Below, one piece after another: positions 53,998-64,000 of a DNA stretch of 64,000 bases. A model generated the notes under the pieces. It ran no database searches. It saw only the letters and a list, made by a program, of their open reading frames with translations, and was not told where the DNA came from. How positions within the stretch are numbered: position 1 is the stretch's first letter; each line of letters begins with the position of its first letter. The position numbers and the translations under genes are program-made. The stretch is from Phycisphaerales bacterium (GTDB taxonomy: Bacteria > Planctomycetota > Phycisphaerae > Phycisphaerales > UBA1924), in contig JADLBU010000124.1 in the NCBI GenBank assembly GCA_020847535.1, forward strand, positions 1 to 64,000, read 5' to 3'.

Positions 53998-55644
53998 ATG
54001 TCGGCGGATGCCCCATTGCTTGCAGTCCGCGGGCTTCAGAAGCGGTTCGGCGCGGTGCGGGCGCTCGCCGGTGTCGATCTGACCGTTCTCCACGGCCAGA
54101 TCCACGTTCTGCTTGGAGAGAACGGCGCCGGAAAGAGCACGCTCATCAAGTGCCTCGGCGGGGTTCACTGGCCCGATGGAGGCTCGGTCGCGCTGGAAGG
54201 CCGCCCCATCGCCCCCGCCTCGCCGCGGGATGCCGAACGCATCGGGATCAGCACGGTCTTCCAGGAGATCAACCTGATCCCGCACATGTCGCTTGCAGAG
54301 AACATATCGCTGGGTCGCGAGCCCACGGGGCCTCTGGGCCGCATCCGCTGGCACGAAGTGCGCCGGCGAGCCGAGGTAGCGCTCGCGCGGTTGGGATTGC
54401 GGGTCGGCGTCGGCAGCGATCTGTCATCATGCTCGATCGCGATCCGTCAGCTCGTGGCGATCGCACGGGCGCTGGATGTCAGCGCCAAACTCCTGATTCT
54501 CGATGAACCCACCTCCAGCCTCGATCGCGGCGAGGTCGCCCAGCTCATGGGGGTCATGCGAAGGCTCCGCGCTGATGGACTGGGCATCATCTTCATCACT
54601 CACTTCCTCGACCAGGTCTACGAGATCGCGGACCGCATCACCATCCTGCGCGATGGTGCGCTGGTCGGTGAGTACGACCCGGCATCTCTGCCGCGAACAC
54701 GGCTCGTGAGCCTGATGATCGGCCGCGAATACAGCCCCCCCATCGCCACCCCCACCCCCACCCCCACCCTCACGACGGCCCCCACGACCGCCACAACCAC
54801 CACTCCCTCCTCGACCAACGGTGAAACGGCCGAAACCGTCGCAGAGCCCTCAATCGCTGTTGCCCACGCCCGGAACCTCGGTCGCCGAGGATCGGTTGAG
54901 GGAATCAACATCCAGATCGACAAGGGCCAAACCGTCGGGCTCGCGGGCCTGCTGGGCTCGGGACGCAGCGAGACCGCGCGACTCTTCTTCGGCGCAGACC
55001 GCGCCACCGAGGGCTCTCTGGAGATTGATGGAACGCCGGTCCGCCTGCGATCCCCCAGGCAGGCGATCCGCCGCAGGATCGCCATGACCGCCGAGGATCG
55101 CCGCTCCGAGGGGATCATCCCCAACCTCTCCGTGCGTGAGAACATCCTGCTGGCGCTCCAGGTTCATCGCGGCCTGGCCCGTCCCATTCCCAGCGCTGAG
55201 GCGAGCCGTCTCGTGCATGACTTCGTCCGCTCTCTGAACATCAAGACGCCATCATCGGAAGCGCCGGTTTCGAGCCTCTCCGGCGGCAACCAGCAGAAGG
55301 CTCTGCTCGCACGCTGGTTAGCGACCGATCCGCATCTGTTGATCCTCGATGAACCGACGCGCGGCATCGATGTCGGCGCCAAGGCCGAGATCGAGCGCTT
55401 GATCGGCACACTGCGTGAGCGGGGAATGGCCGTGCTGCTGGTGGGCTCTGATCTGGAAGAAGTCGTGCGGATCTGTCGCCGCGTCATCGTCCTCCGCGAT
55501 CGGCGGCAGGTCGCTGAACTCCACGGGGGGCGCTGCAACGAACGCGAGATCATGGCGGCGATCGCCGAGCACACGCCCTCGCACATCGCGGTCGGTTCAA
55601 CACCGCAGCCGCCCCTCGCCGGAGACAGCGGAGGCAGCCGGTGA
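53998..55644 (+). CDS. Sugar ABC transporter, duplicated ATP-binding subunit (YtfR/RbsA type)
   Basis: A 548-residue protein with two ABC domains for a ribose/galactose/galactofuranose-type importer. The start at 53998 (MSADAPLLAVRGLQKRF) is preferred; ATGs at 53944 and 53953 would add up to 18 residues. Domain 1: Walker A GENGAGKST (residues 40-48) and Walker B LLILDEPTSSLD. Domain 2 has the degenerate GLLGSGRSETARLFFG, but keeps the signature LSGGNQQKALLARWL and LLILDEPTRGIDVGAK. A Thr/Pro-rich linker (about residues 250-285) joins the domains. The next gene overlaps its stop codon. Confidence 0.92.
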   Translation: MSADAPLLAVRGLQKRFGAVRALAGVDLTVLHGQIHVLLGENGAGKSTLIKCLGGVHWPDGGSVALEGRPIAPASPRDAERIGISTVFQEINLIPHMSLAENISLGREPTGPLGRIRWHEVRRRAEVALARLGLRVGVGSDLSSCSIAIRQLVAIARALDVSAKLLILDEPTSSLDRGEVAQLMGVMRRLRADGLGIIFITHFLDQVYEIADRITILRDGALVGEYDPASLPRTRLVSLMIGREYSPPIATPTPTPTLTTAPTTATTTTPSSTNGETAETVAEPSIAVAHARNLGRRGSVEGINIQIDKGQTVGLAGLLGSGRSETARLFFGADRATEGSLEIDGTPVRLRSPRQAIRRRIAMTAEDRRSEGIIPNLSVRENILLALQVHRGLARPIPSAEASRLVHDFVRSLNIKTPSSEAPVSSLSGGNQQKALLARWLATDPHLLILDEPTRGIDVGAKAEIERLIGTLRERGMAVLLVGSDLEEVVRICRRVIVLRDRRQVAELHGGRCNEREIMAAIAEHTPSHIAVGSTPQPPLAGDSGGSR

Positions 55645-56657
55645 TGTCGACCAGGAGCGGCTCATCCTCGGCATCAAGCCTGCGGCGGCTGGCGCTGCCG
55701 ATGGCAGCGTTGCTGCTGCTGCTGCTCTTCAACTTCCTCTTCACGCCCGGCTTTTTCGCGGTCGAAGTCCGGGATGGCCGGCTCTACGGCACGCTCATCG
55801 ACATCCTCAATCACGGCTCCAAGATCGGCATCGTCGCGATCGGCATGACGCTGGTGATCGCGACAGGGGGTGTTGATCTCTCCGTCGGCGCGGTCGCAGC
55901 GATCGCAGGCGCTGCGGCTGCGCACCTGATCGTCTCGGGATCCAGCCCGCCGGTGGCGATCGCCTCGGGGCTGATCCTGGGCGTGCTCGCCGGCGCGTGG
56001 AACGGCATCCTGGTCACGATGCTGCGCCTCCAGCCCATCGTCGCGACCCTCATCCTCATGGTCGCCGGACGCGGGATCGCCCAGCTCATCACCAACGGCC
56101 TCATCATTACCTACGACAGCCCCACGCTCACCTTCATCGGCAACGGCTCGCTCGGTGGCCTGCCGTTCCCGGTGATGATGCTCGCGGTGGTGCTCGCAAT
56201 AACGGCGATCCTGGCGCGGAGGACGGCGATCGGGCTCTTCGTCGAGTGCGTGGGTGACAACGCCGCGGCCGCACGCATGTCCGGCGTCCCCGACCGCGCG
56301 GTCAAGCTGCTCGCCTACGCCTCCTGCGGCCTGTGCGCAGGCCTGGCCGGACTCATCGAGTGCTCGTACATCCGCGCGGCCGATGCCAACAACGCGGGGA
56401 TGCTCCTGGAGCTGGATGCGATCCTCGCCGTCGTCCTCGGCGGCACCGCCCTCACCGGCGGACGCTTCTCGCTCATCGGCTCGGTCCTGGGGGCCATGCT
56501 CATCCAGATCCTCACCAAGACGCTCTACATGCAGAACGTCAGCGCTGACATCGCGCCAGCGCCAAAGGCCCTGGTCGTGCTCGTCGTCTGCCTCTTGCAC
56601 TCACCCGCGCTCCGCCAGCGGCTCGCGAACCTCGTGTCGCGGAGGGCAGGGGCATGA
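55644..56657 (+). CDS. Sugar ABC transporter permease, YtfT-like
   Basis: Inner-membrane permease of about 337 residues with about 8 to 10 TM segments. It shares with E. coli YtfT the blocks IGMTLVIATGGVDLSVGAVAAIAGAAAAH, GILAGLWNGILV-like (GVLAGAWNGILVTML), VATLILMVAGRGIAQLI, ADANNAGMLLELDAILAVVLGG and GGRFSLIGSVLGAML. The start at ATG 55644 overlaps the ATPase stop (TGATG), and the end overlaps the next gene (ATGA). With the next gene it forms the two-permease membrane pore of a galactofuranose-type importer. Confidence 0.92.
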   Translation: MSTRSGSSSASSLRRLALPMAALLLLLLFNFLFTPGFFAVEVRDGRLYGTLIDILNHGSKIGIVAIGMTLVIATGGVDLSVGAVAAIAGAAAAHLIVSGSSPPVAIASGLILGVLAGAWNGILVTMLRLQPIVATLILMVAGRGIAQLITNGLIITYDSPTLTFIGNGSLGGLPFPVMMLAVVLAITAILARRTAIGLFVECVGDNAAAARMSGVPDRAVKLLAYASCGLCAGLAGLIECSYIRAADANNAGMLLELDAILAVVLGGTALTGGRFSLIGSVLGAMLIQILTKTLYMQNVSADIAPAPKALVVLVVCLLHSPALRQRLANLVSRRAGA

Positions 56658-57640
56658 AGCTGATCCCATCTCCCCGGCATATCCCCATGCTCGCGACCGC
56701 GGTTGTGCTGGTCGGAGCGTTCTCTCTCGGATCGGCTCTCTATCCGAACTTCGCCTCGTGGGGCGTCATCCGAAACCTGCTTGTGGACAACGCGTTTCTG
56801 GGGATCGCCGCGATCGGCGCCACGTTCGTCATCATCTCCGGCGGCATCGATCTCTCCGTCGGATCCGTGATGGCCTTCACCAGCATCCTGATCGCATCAC
56901 TGATCGAGCAGCACGGTGTGCATCCAATCCCGGCGAGCGGGTTGGCGCTGATTCTGGGCGCCGCTTTCGGGCTCGGGCAGGGTGCGCTGATCCAGGCATT
57001 CCGCCTGCCTCCATTCCTGATCACGCTTGCGGGCATGTTCCTGGCCCGCGGGCTGGCATTCGCGATCCACCCGCAATCGCTGGGGATCCGGGATCCCTTT
57101 ATCGCCACGACCATCAATGAGAGCCTGACATTCTCTCTTCCGCTGGGCCCGCGCGGGATTCAGATCCCGCTCACGGTGGACCTCTTCATCGCGGCGGCGA
57201 TCGTCGCCTGGCTGGTGCTGACAGGGATGCGATTCGGCCGAGCTGTCCACGCGATCGGTGACGATGAGCACGCGGCGAACCTCATGGGCCTGCCCGTTGC
57301 CCGCACCCGGATCGCCGTCTACGGCATCTCGGGCTTCATGTCCGCGTTCGCCGGGGTCGTGTTCGCGCTGTACCAACAATCCGGAGATCCGGCATCGTGC
57401 AAGGGCATGGAGCTGGATGCGATCGCCGCCGTCGTCATCGGCGGAACGCTGCTGCGCGGCGGCGTCGGATCGGTCATCGGCACCGTGATGGGTGTCATGG
57501 TCTTCGGCCTGATCCAGACGATGATCGCGTTCCAGGGAGATCTGAGCTCGTGGTGGACGAGGATTGTCGTGGGCGTGCTGGTGCTGACGTTCCTGGTGCT
57601 GCAGCGTGGGGTGGAGTGGGTGGGCCGCAGACGGAATTGA
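56654..57640 (+). CDS. Sugar ABC transporter permease, YjfF-like
   Basis: A 328-residue permease with about 8 to 10 TM segments. Strong match in order to E. coli YjfF: ILVDNAFLGIAAIGATFVI-like start, SGGIDLSVGSVMAFTSIL, FGLGQGALIQAFRLPPFLITLAGMFLARG, ANLMGLPVARTRI, VFALYQQSGDPASCKGMELDAIAAVVIGGTLLRGGVGSVIGT and SSWWTRIVVG. Its start overlaps the preceding gene by four bases. A substrate-binding protein (YtfQ) gene does not follow, so either it is elsewhere or the system uses another one. Confidence 0.92.
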   Translation: MKLIPSPRHIPMLATAVVLVGAFSLGSALYPNFASWGVIRNLLVDNAFLGIAAIGATFVIISGGIDLSVGSVMAFTSILIASLIEQHGVHPIPASGLALILGAAFGLGQGALIQAFRLPPFLITLAGMFLARGLAFAIHPQSLGIRDPFIATTINESLTFSLPLGPRGIQIPLTVDLFIAAAIVAWLVLTGMRFGRAVHAIGDDEHAANLMGLPVARTRIAVYGISGFMSAFAGVVFALYQQSGDPASCKGMELDAIAAVVIGGTLLRGGVGSVIGTVMGVMVFGLIQTMIAFQGDLSSWWTRIVVGVLVLTFLVLQRGVEWVGRRRN

Positions 57641-57660
57641 TCGAGATGTGAGAACAGAAG

Positions 57661-57966
57661 ATGAAGAACACTCTGGTCATCGACGGCGCGGAGCATTGTG
57701 CATTCCCGATCTGCTTGATCGATGATGACTTTGCAGTTGTTTTCCCGGATCCTGGCCAGAACGTTGAGTTCATCGAGGATCTTGTCAGACGCGTCGGAGA
57801 ACAACGAACTGGCGAACTCGTCAGCAGGGGAGCGACGCACCGGATCCGAAAGGAGCACGCAGCCGGGGTTCACGGTACCCTGTTCTTCGGACTTTCAGCG
57901 AGGCAACGGTACTTTCCCAACAAGCGAGAGGACGACATCCCACATCCCCCGTTTGTTGAGTCGTAG
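57661..57966 (+). CDS. Conserved hypothetical protein
   Basis: A 101-residue cytoplasmic protein. It starts MKNTLVIDGAEHCAFPICLIDDDF, contains a helix FIEDLVRRVGEQ and ends with an RIRKEHAAGVHGTLFFGLSARQRYFPNKREDD block rich in basic and aromatic residues, which looks like a conserved core. I do not recognise the family. It lies 20 bp after the permease gene on the same strand, so it could be part of the transporter transcript, or independent. Confidence 0.6.
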   Translation: MKNTLVIDGAEHCAFPICLIDDDFAVVFPDPGQNVEFIEDLVRRVGEQRTGELVSRGATHRIRKEHAAGVHGTLFFGLSARQRYFPNKREDDIPHPPFVES

Positions 57967-57983
57967 GGGGATCAGCATTCATC

Positions 57984-58289
57984 TCAATCGCGCCACTGCG
58001 GCGGCGGCTTGATGCCGTGCTTCTTCATATCCGCCAGAGTCTTCTGACGCCAGTCCGCGGGTGGAATGTGCTCGCGCCGTCCCGCGGCAATGTCATCAAC
58101 ACCAAGTTGCAGGTCAAAGTCAGGCCATTCCACCGCTGTCGCCGGACCCCAGAAATCCCATTTCCTGCGCTGTGATTGTGACGCATTGAGGAGCGTCGGG
58201 TAGAAACTCAACGGCACCGAGATTCGACGGCCATCGGCGAGCACGAGCCGAAGTTCGGTTGAAGTGACCGTTATTGAAACCGCCTGCAC
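57984..58289 (-). CDS. DUF2442 protein
   Basis: About 101 residues. A GTG start at 58289 (or TTG at 58292) places the conserved domain at the N-terminus: VQAVSITVTSTELRLVLADGRRISVPLSFYPTLLNAS, then WPDFDLQLGVDDIAAGRRE. DUF2442 proteins usually follow a DUF4160 gene, and such pairs have been proposed to be toxin-antitoxin-like. Here the DUF4160 gene is 13 bp upstream. The last 25 residues are basic. The open frame continues upstream to 58592, but only because it overlaps the DUF4160 gene in another frame. Confidence 0.8.
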   Translation of the reverse strand: MQAVSITVTSTELRLVLADGRRISVPLSFYPTLLNASQSQRRKWDFWGPATAVEWPDFDLQLGVDDIAAGRREHIPPADWRQKTLADMKKHGIKPPPQWRD

Positions 58290-58302
58290 CAAATCCGGGT
58301 AC

Positions 58303-58536
58303 TCAGGGAAACGCAGCTCTCCACGTATTGAGGAGAAGACGGTGATTGTCCCTGATGATCTGACGGATCCGCGATCGTTCCGACTGGTTGTAGCCGACGC
58401 TGTAGTCCTCGCGGATCGGGTCGAGCCGCCACTTCGCTTCCGAGTCTGCTTTGAAGGCATGGATGCGCGGCGGCTCCCCCCTGTCGGCCGAGAAGAACTG
58501 GAACCGGAAGCCCTGCTCATACAGGATAGTTGGTAT
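58303..58536 (-). CDS. DUF4160 protein with a non-ATG start (possible decay)
   Basis: A frame of 77 codons whose product reads (I)PTILYEQGFRFQFFSADRGE, PRIHAFKADSEAKWRLDP and IIRDNHRLLLNTWRAAF, a good DUF4160 match. Family members start with MPTI, but here the codon in that place is ATA (58534-58536) with an in-frame TGA two codons upstream; there is no ATG, GTG or TTG in frame before the domain. Either ATA or a downstream CTG is used for initiation, or the start codon has mutated. It overlaps nothing and precedes the DUF2442 gene. Confidence 0.65.
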   Translation of the reverse strand: MPTILYEQGFRFQFFSADRGEPPRIHAFKADSEAKWRLDPIREDYSVGYNQSERSRIRQIIRDNHRLLLNTWRAAFP

Positions 58537-58555
58537 CGCTCACCGAGCGTACCAC

Positions 58556-61591
<3,036 letters not shown>

Positions 61592-61942
61592 GGTGAAGGG
61601 ATCGCGGGCAGCCGCGTGAATATTGATGGATACCGGCGGGGGCAACAGCTCCCGACAGGGCGGTGCGGAGTCGGATCAACAAACACAGGTGCGAACGGCT
61701 TGAACCTCGGTTCCCTCGTGGCGATCCGCGTGGTTGAAACGGGAACGCAACGGGGGTGCTAAGGATAGCGCCCGAGTGGGCGGGTTCGGGTACTCTGCCC
61801 CTCACGAAATTGGGCTACCTGACCCAGGTGGCGATTCCGGGGATCCGCGGGACCGATCCCGGCCGGCTGTTTATCATCTTCTGGTAACACCACCAGCCCG
61901 GATGGGGATCCGGCCGCTGCCACACCGAAAGAGGCTCCCCGC

Positions 61943-64000
61943 ATGACTCCGACCGCAGTTCATCATCATCCGCGCCGCTTGCGGTGGCTCGCCTGCCCCT
62001 TGGTGATCGCCGCGGCAAGCCTGGCGCTCGCCGCCGGTCCGCGCATCGCCGATGTCGATCCGGCACGCCCCACCGAGGCGATGCTCGCCGCCGATTCGGC
62101 GACTTTCCACAAGCATGCGACCACGCTCTCCAATCCTTTCTTCGAGGGCCGGGCACCTGGCTCCCGCGGCAACCAGATCGCCGCCGACTACATCGAGTTC
62201 TATTTCAAGAGGCTCGGACTCAAGCCCGCGTTCCCGAGCAACCCCGCGCCCGCGTCGGCCGACGAAAGCCCCGACGATGCAGCGGACAAGGCCGTGCCGG
62301 GCAACGAAACCAAGGAAGGCGATCAAGCCGCCGAGCCCGCCCCAGATGCAGCGCAGCCCGCGGCCGCTGATCCGAACACCAAGCCCTTCTCCTCCTATCG
62401 CCAGCCCTTCCCCTTCGGCTCCTCCGTCTCGATGAAGGATGCCGCCGTCACCATCGATGGTCCCGCGCCCACTTCGCTCACTCCGGGGACCGATTTCACC
62501 GTCCTCGGATTCTCCGGCGATGCCGAGGCGACCGGACCCCTGGTCTTCATCGGTTACGGCATCAACATCGGCAAGGATGGGTACAGCTCCTTCCCGGCGA
62601 ACACCGACCTCAAGGGAAAGATCGCCGTCGTCTTTCGCTTCGAGCCCATGAGCGAGGCCGGTAAGAGCCAGTGGGATGATGGCGGCTGGTCCTGGAACGC
62701 CGCCCTCGAGCCCAAGATCACACAGGCCGCCAAATACGGCGCAGCGGGCGTCATCCTGGTTTGCCCCCCGGGCGCGGATGATGATCGCACCACCAAGCTC
62801 GAGACCATCGACAACACCAAGCCCGCCGGCAAGGCCGCGGAGATCCCCGTCATCCAGATGTCCATCGCGCAGGCCGAGAAGCTCATCGCGGCCGCCGATG
62901 AGCAGGGCCGCTCCCTGCTGGACCTCCGCAAGCTCGCCGATGATCTCGCCGCCGTCACCGAGAACGGCTCGGTCGTCGATCTGCCCAAGGCCACCGTCAC
63001 GCTCAAGACCAAGGTCGCACGGGAGCCCATCATCACCGCCAACATCGGCGGCATCCTTCCCGGCGCCGGCCCGCTCGCCGACCAGTACATCGTGATCGGC
63101 GCACACTACGACCACGTCGGGTACGGCCTCTTCGGCTCGCGCGGCGGACCCGGGGATCGCGGAAAGATCCATCCCGGCGCTGATGACAACGCCTCGGGCA
63201 CCTCCGGCCTGCTCATGGTCGCCGAGAAGCTCGTTGCCGAGTACGCCGCGATGCCCGCCGATGCCCCGCGCCGATCCATCCTCTTCATGGGCTTCACCGC
63301 CGAGGAATCCGGTCTCAACGGCTCACGCCACTACGTCAAGAACATGATCGTTCCCAAGGAGCAGCACGCGATCATGTTCAACATGGACATGATCGGCCGC
63401 TACCGGGGCGACGATGACAAGGGAATGCCCATGGAGCTCGGCGGGGTCGCGACCGCCAAGGGCCTGCTCGATCTGATCCAGCCGGCCATGGACTCGTCGG
63501 GCCTCAAGATTACACCCAAGCCCGGCGGCTACGGCCCCTCCGACCACGCCTCGTTCTTCGGCGCGGGCATCCCCGTGCTCTTTTGCTTCACGGGGCTGCA
63601 TGAGCAATACCACTCCCCGGCCGACACCGCCGACACGCTCAACGCGCACGGCGCTGCACGCATCGTCAGCCTCGTCGACGAGTTTGCCATGCTTTGCGCC
63701 ACCCGACCCGAGCGCTTCGAGTACAACGGCGAGGCCGAGTCCGAGCAGTCGGCCGCGACCGGGGATGAAGCCCCGCGCCAGCCCCGCAGCCGCATCCGCT
63801 TCGGCATCATGCCGGGGGACTACTCCGGCAACGATGGCATCCTGGTCGGGGATGTCACCGAAGGCACCAGCGCCGATGAGGCCGGCATCAAGAAGGGCGA
63901 CAAGCTCACCAAGTGGAACGGGGAGGCGCTCTCCTCCGTCGAGTCCTGGATGCCCCTGCTCGCCAAGCACAGCCCTGGAGATGTCGTCGATGTCACCCTG
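61943..64000 (+). CDS. M28-family zinc peptidase with PA and PDZ domains (3' end outside window)
   Basis: Exported metallopeptidase, 686 codons visible, continuing past the window end. GAGG lies upstream of the ATG. Signal peptide LVIAAASLALAAG. Then NPFFEGRAPGSRGNQIAADYI, an Asp/Ala/Pro-rich linker (residues 95-150), and a PA-like domain (FIGYGINIGKDGYSSF, KGKIAVVFRFEP, AAGVILV). The M28 domain around residues 375-585 has the zinc ligands: GAHYDHVG (His, Asp), GADDNASG, TAEESGLNGS, FNMDMIGR and FTGLHEQYHSPADT. A PDZ domain begins near residue 615 (FGIMPGDYSGNDGILVGDVTEGTSADEAGIKKGDKL). Cleaves short peptides or amino-terminal residues in the periplasm. Confidence 0.93.
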   Translation, partial: MTPTAVHHHPRRLRWLACPLVIAAASLALAAGPRIADVDPARPTEAMLAADSATFHKHATTLSNPFFEGRAPGSRGNQIAADYIEFYFKRLGLKPAFPSNPAPASADESPDDAADKAVPGNETKEGDQAAEPAPDAAQPAAADPNTKPFSSYRQPFPFGSSVSMKDAAVTIDGPAPTSLTPGTDFTVLGFSGDAEATGPLVFIGYGINIGKDGYSSFPANTDLKGKIAVVFRFEPMSEAGKSQWDDGGWSWNAALEPKITQAAKYGAAGVILVCPPGADDDRTTKLETIDNTKPAGKAAEIPVIQMSIAQAEKLIAAADEQGRSLLDLRKLADDLAAVTENGSVVDLPKATVTLKTKVAREPIITANIGGILPGAGPLADQYIVIGAHYDHVGYGLFGSRGGPGDRGKIHPGADDNASGTSGLLMVAEKLVAEYAAMPADAPRRSILFMGFTAEESGLNGSRHYVKNMIVPKEQHAIMFNMDMIGRYRGDDDKGMPMELGGVATAKGLLDLIQPAMDSSGLKITPKPGGYGPSDHASFFGAGIPVLFCFTGLHEQYHSPADTADTLNAHGAARIVSLVDEFAMLCATRPERFEYNGEAESEQSAATGDEAPRQPRSRIRFGIMPGDYSGNDGILVGDVTEGTSADEAGIKKGDKLTKWNGEALSSVESWMPLLAKHSPGDVVDVTL

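Noticed and set aside
61592-61942. Glycine riboswitch upstream of gcvP
   Set aside because: I looked for the conserved glycine-aptamer blocks on the minus strand between the divergent starts and did not find them.

Overview
The window is high-GC DNA from a Gram-negative bacterium, most likely a planctomycete of the class Phycisphaerae. This assignment is inferred from gene content, not from a marker phylogeny. The pointers are a TPR protein carrying two RNA-polymerase alpha-CTD repeats, a DUF1800/DUF1501 pair, secreted proteins ending in a PAPGAAAL...RRRR sorting tail, dockerin-like EF-hand C-termini, an lpxA gene, and intergenic repeats of the CACAGAGGCAC and CAGGCAGGATGCCTGTGCC types. No rRNA, CRISPR array, prophage or complete insertion sequence was seen.

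Layout. 0-3.6 kb: 3' part of rpoC with its terminator. 3.8-8.3 kb: a remnant of a surface protein, msrA, an S41-type lipoprotein, tRNA-Arg(TCT), a membrane protein whose 3' end runs into that tRNA, a flavin reductase and a DUF3467 protein. 8.8-13.6 kb: a large exported protein and the DUF1800/DUF1501 pair. 13.6-18 kb: a dead IS5-type transposase, a DUF4239 protein, a patatin lipoprotein, a membrane protein, and a DUF3313 protein fused to a laminin-G-like domain. 18.2-28.9 kb: mostly secreted or redox proteins (PDZ lipoprotein, two-DTG aspartyl-protease-like lipoprotein, exported 2-hydroxyacid dehydrogenase, FG-GAP beta-propeller, Fpg-type glycosylase, aldo/keto reductase, DUF433, TrxB). Two copies of an 86-bp MITE-like element lie in this segment. 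29.2-36.3 kb: a group-1-like sigma factor, a UVR-motif protein, a MntA/HepT module, a PAPG-tail protein, a nitroreductase with a broken partial copy nearby, the hpf-ptsN-ptsH group, and tRNA-Ile(GAT).

37-49.6 kb is the most unusual part. Three tandem paralogous secreted proteins with PAPG sorting tails, each followed by its own terminator, are next to a TIR-TM-WD40 protein. After that come three paralogous SGNH-type secreted proteins with dockerin-like EF-hand tails ending in F-E-x-G-C. A WYL-domain regulator sits between the second and third of these. The intergenic region between the regulator and the third paralog holds two near-identical 18-bp palindromes that look like operators.

49.6-64 kb returns to ordinary functions: the TPR/alpha-CTD protein, lpxA, an MBL-fold hydrolase, a methyltransferase, a zinc ribbon protein, a YtfR-YtfT-YjfF type sugar ABC transporter without a binding protein, a DUF4160/DUF2442 pair, gcvP, and the 5' part of an M28 peptidase that runs off the window.
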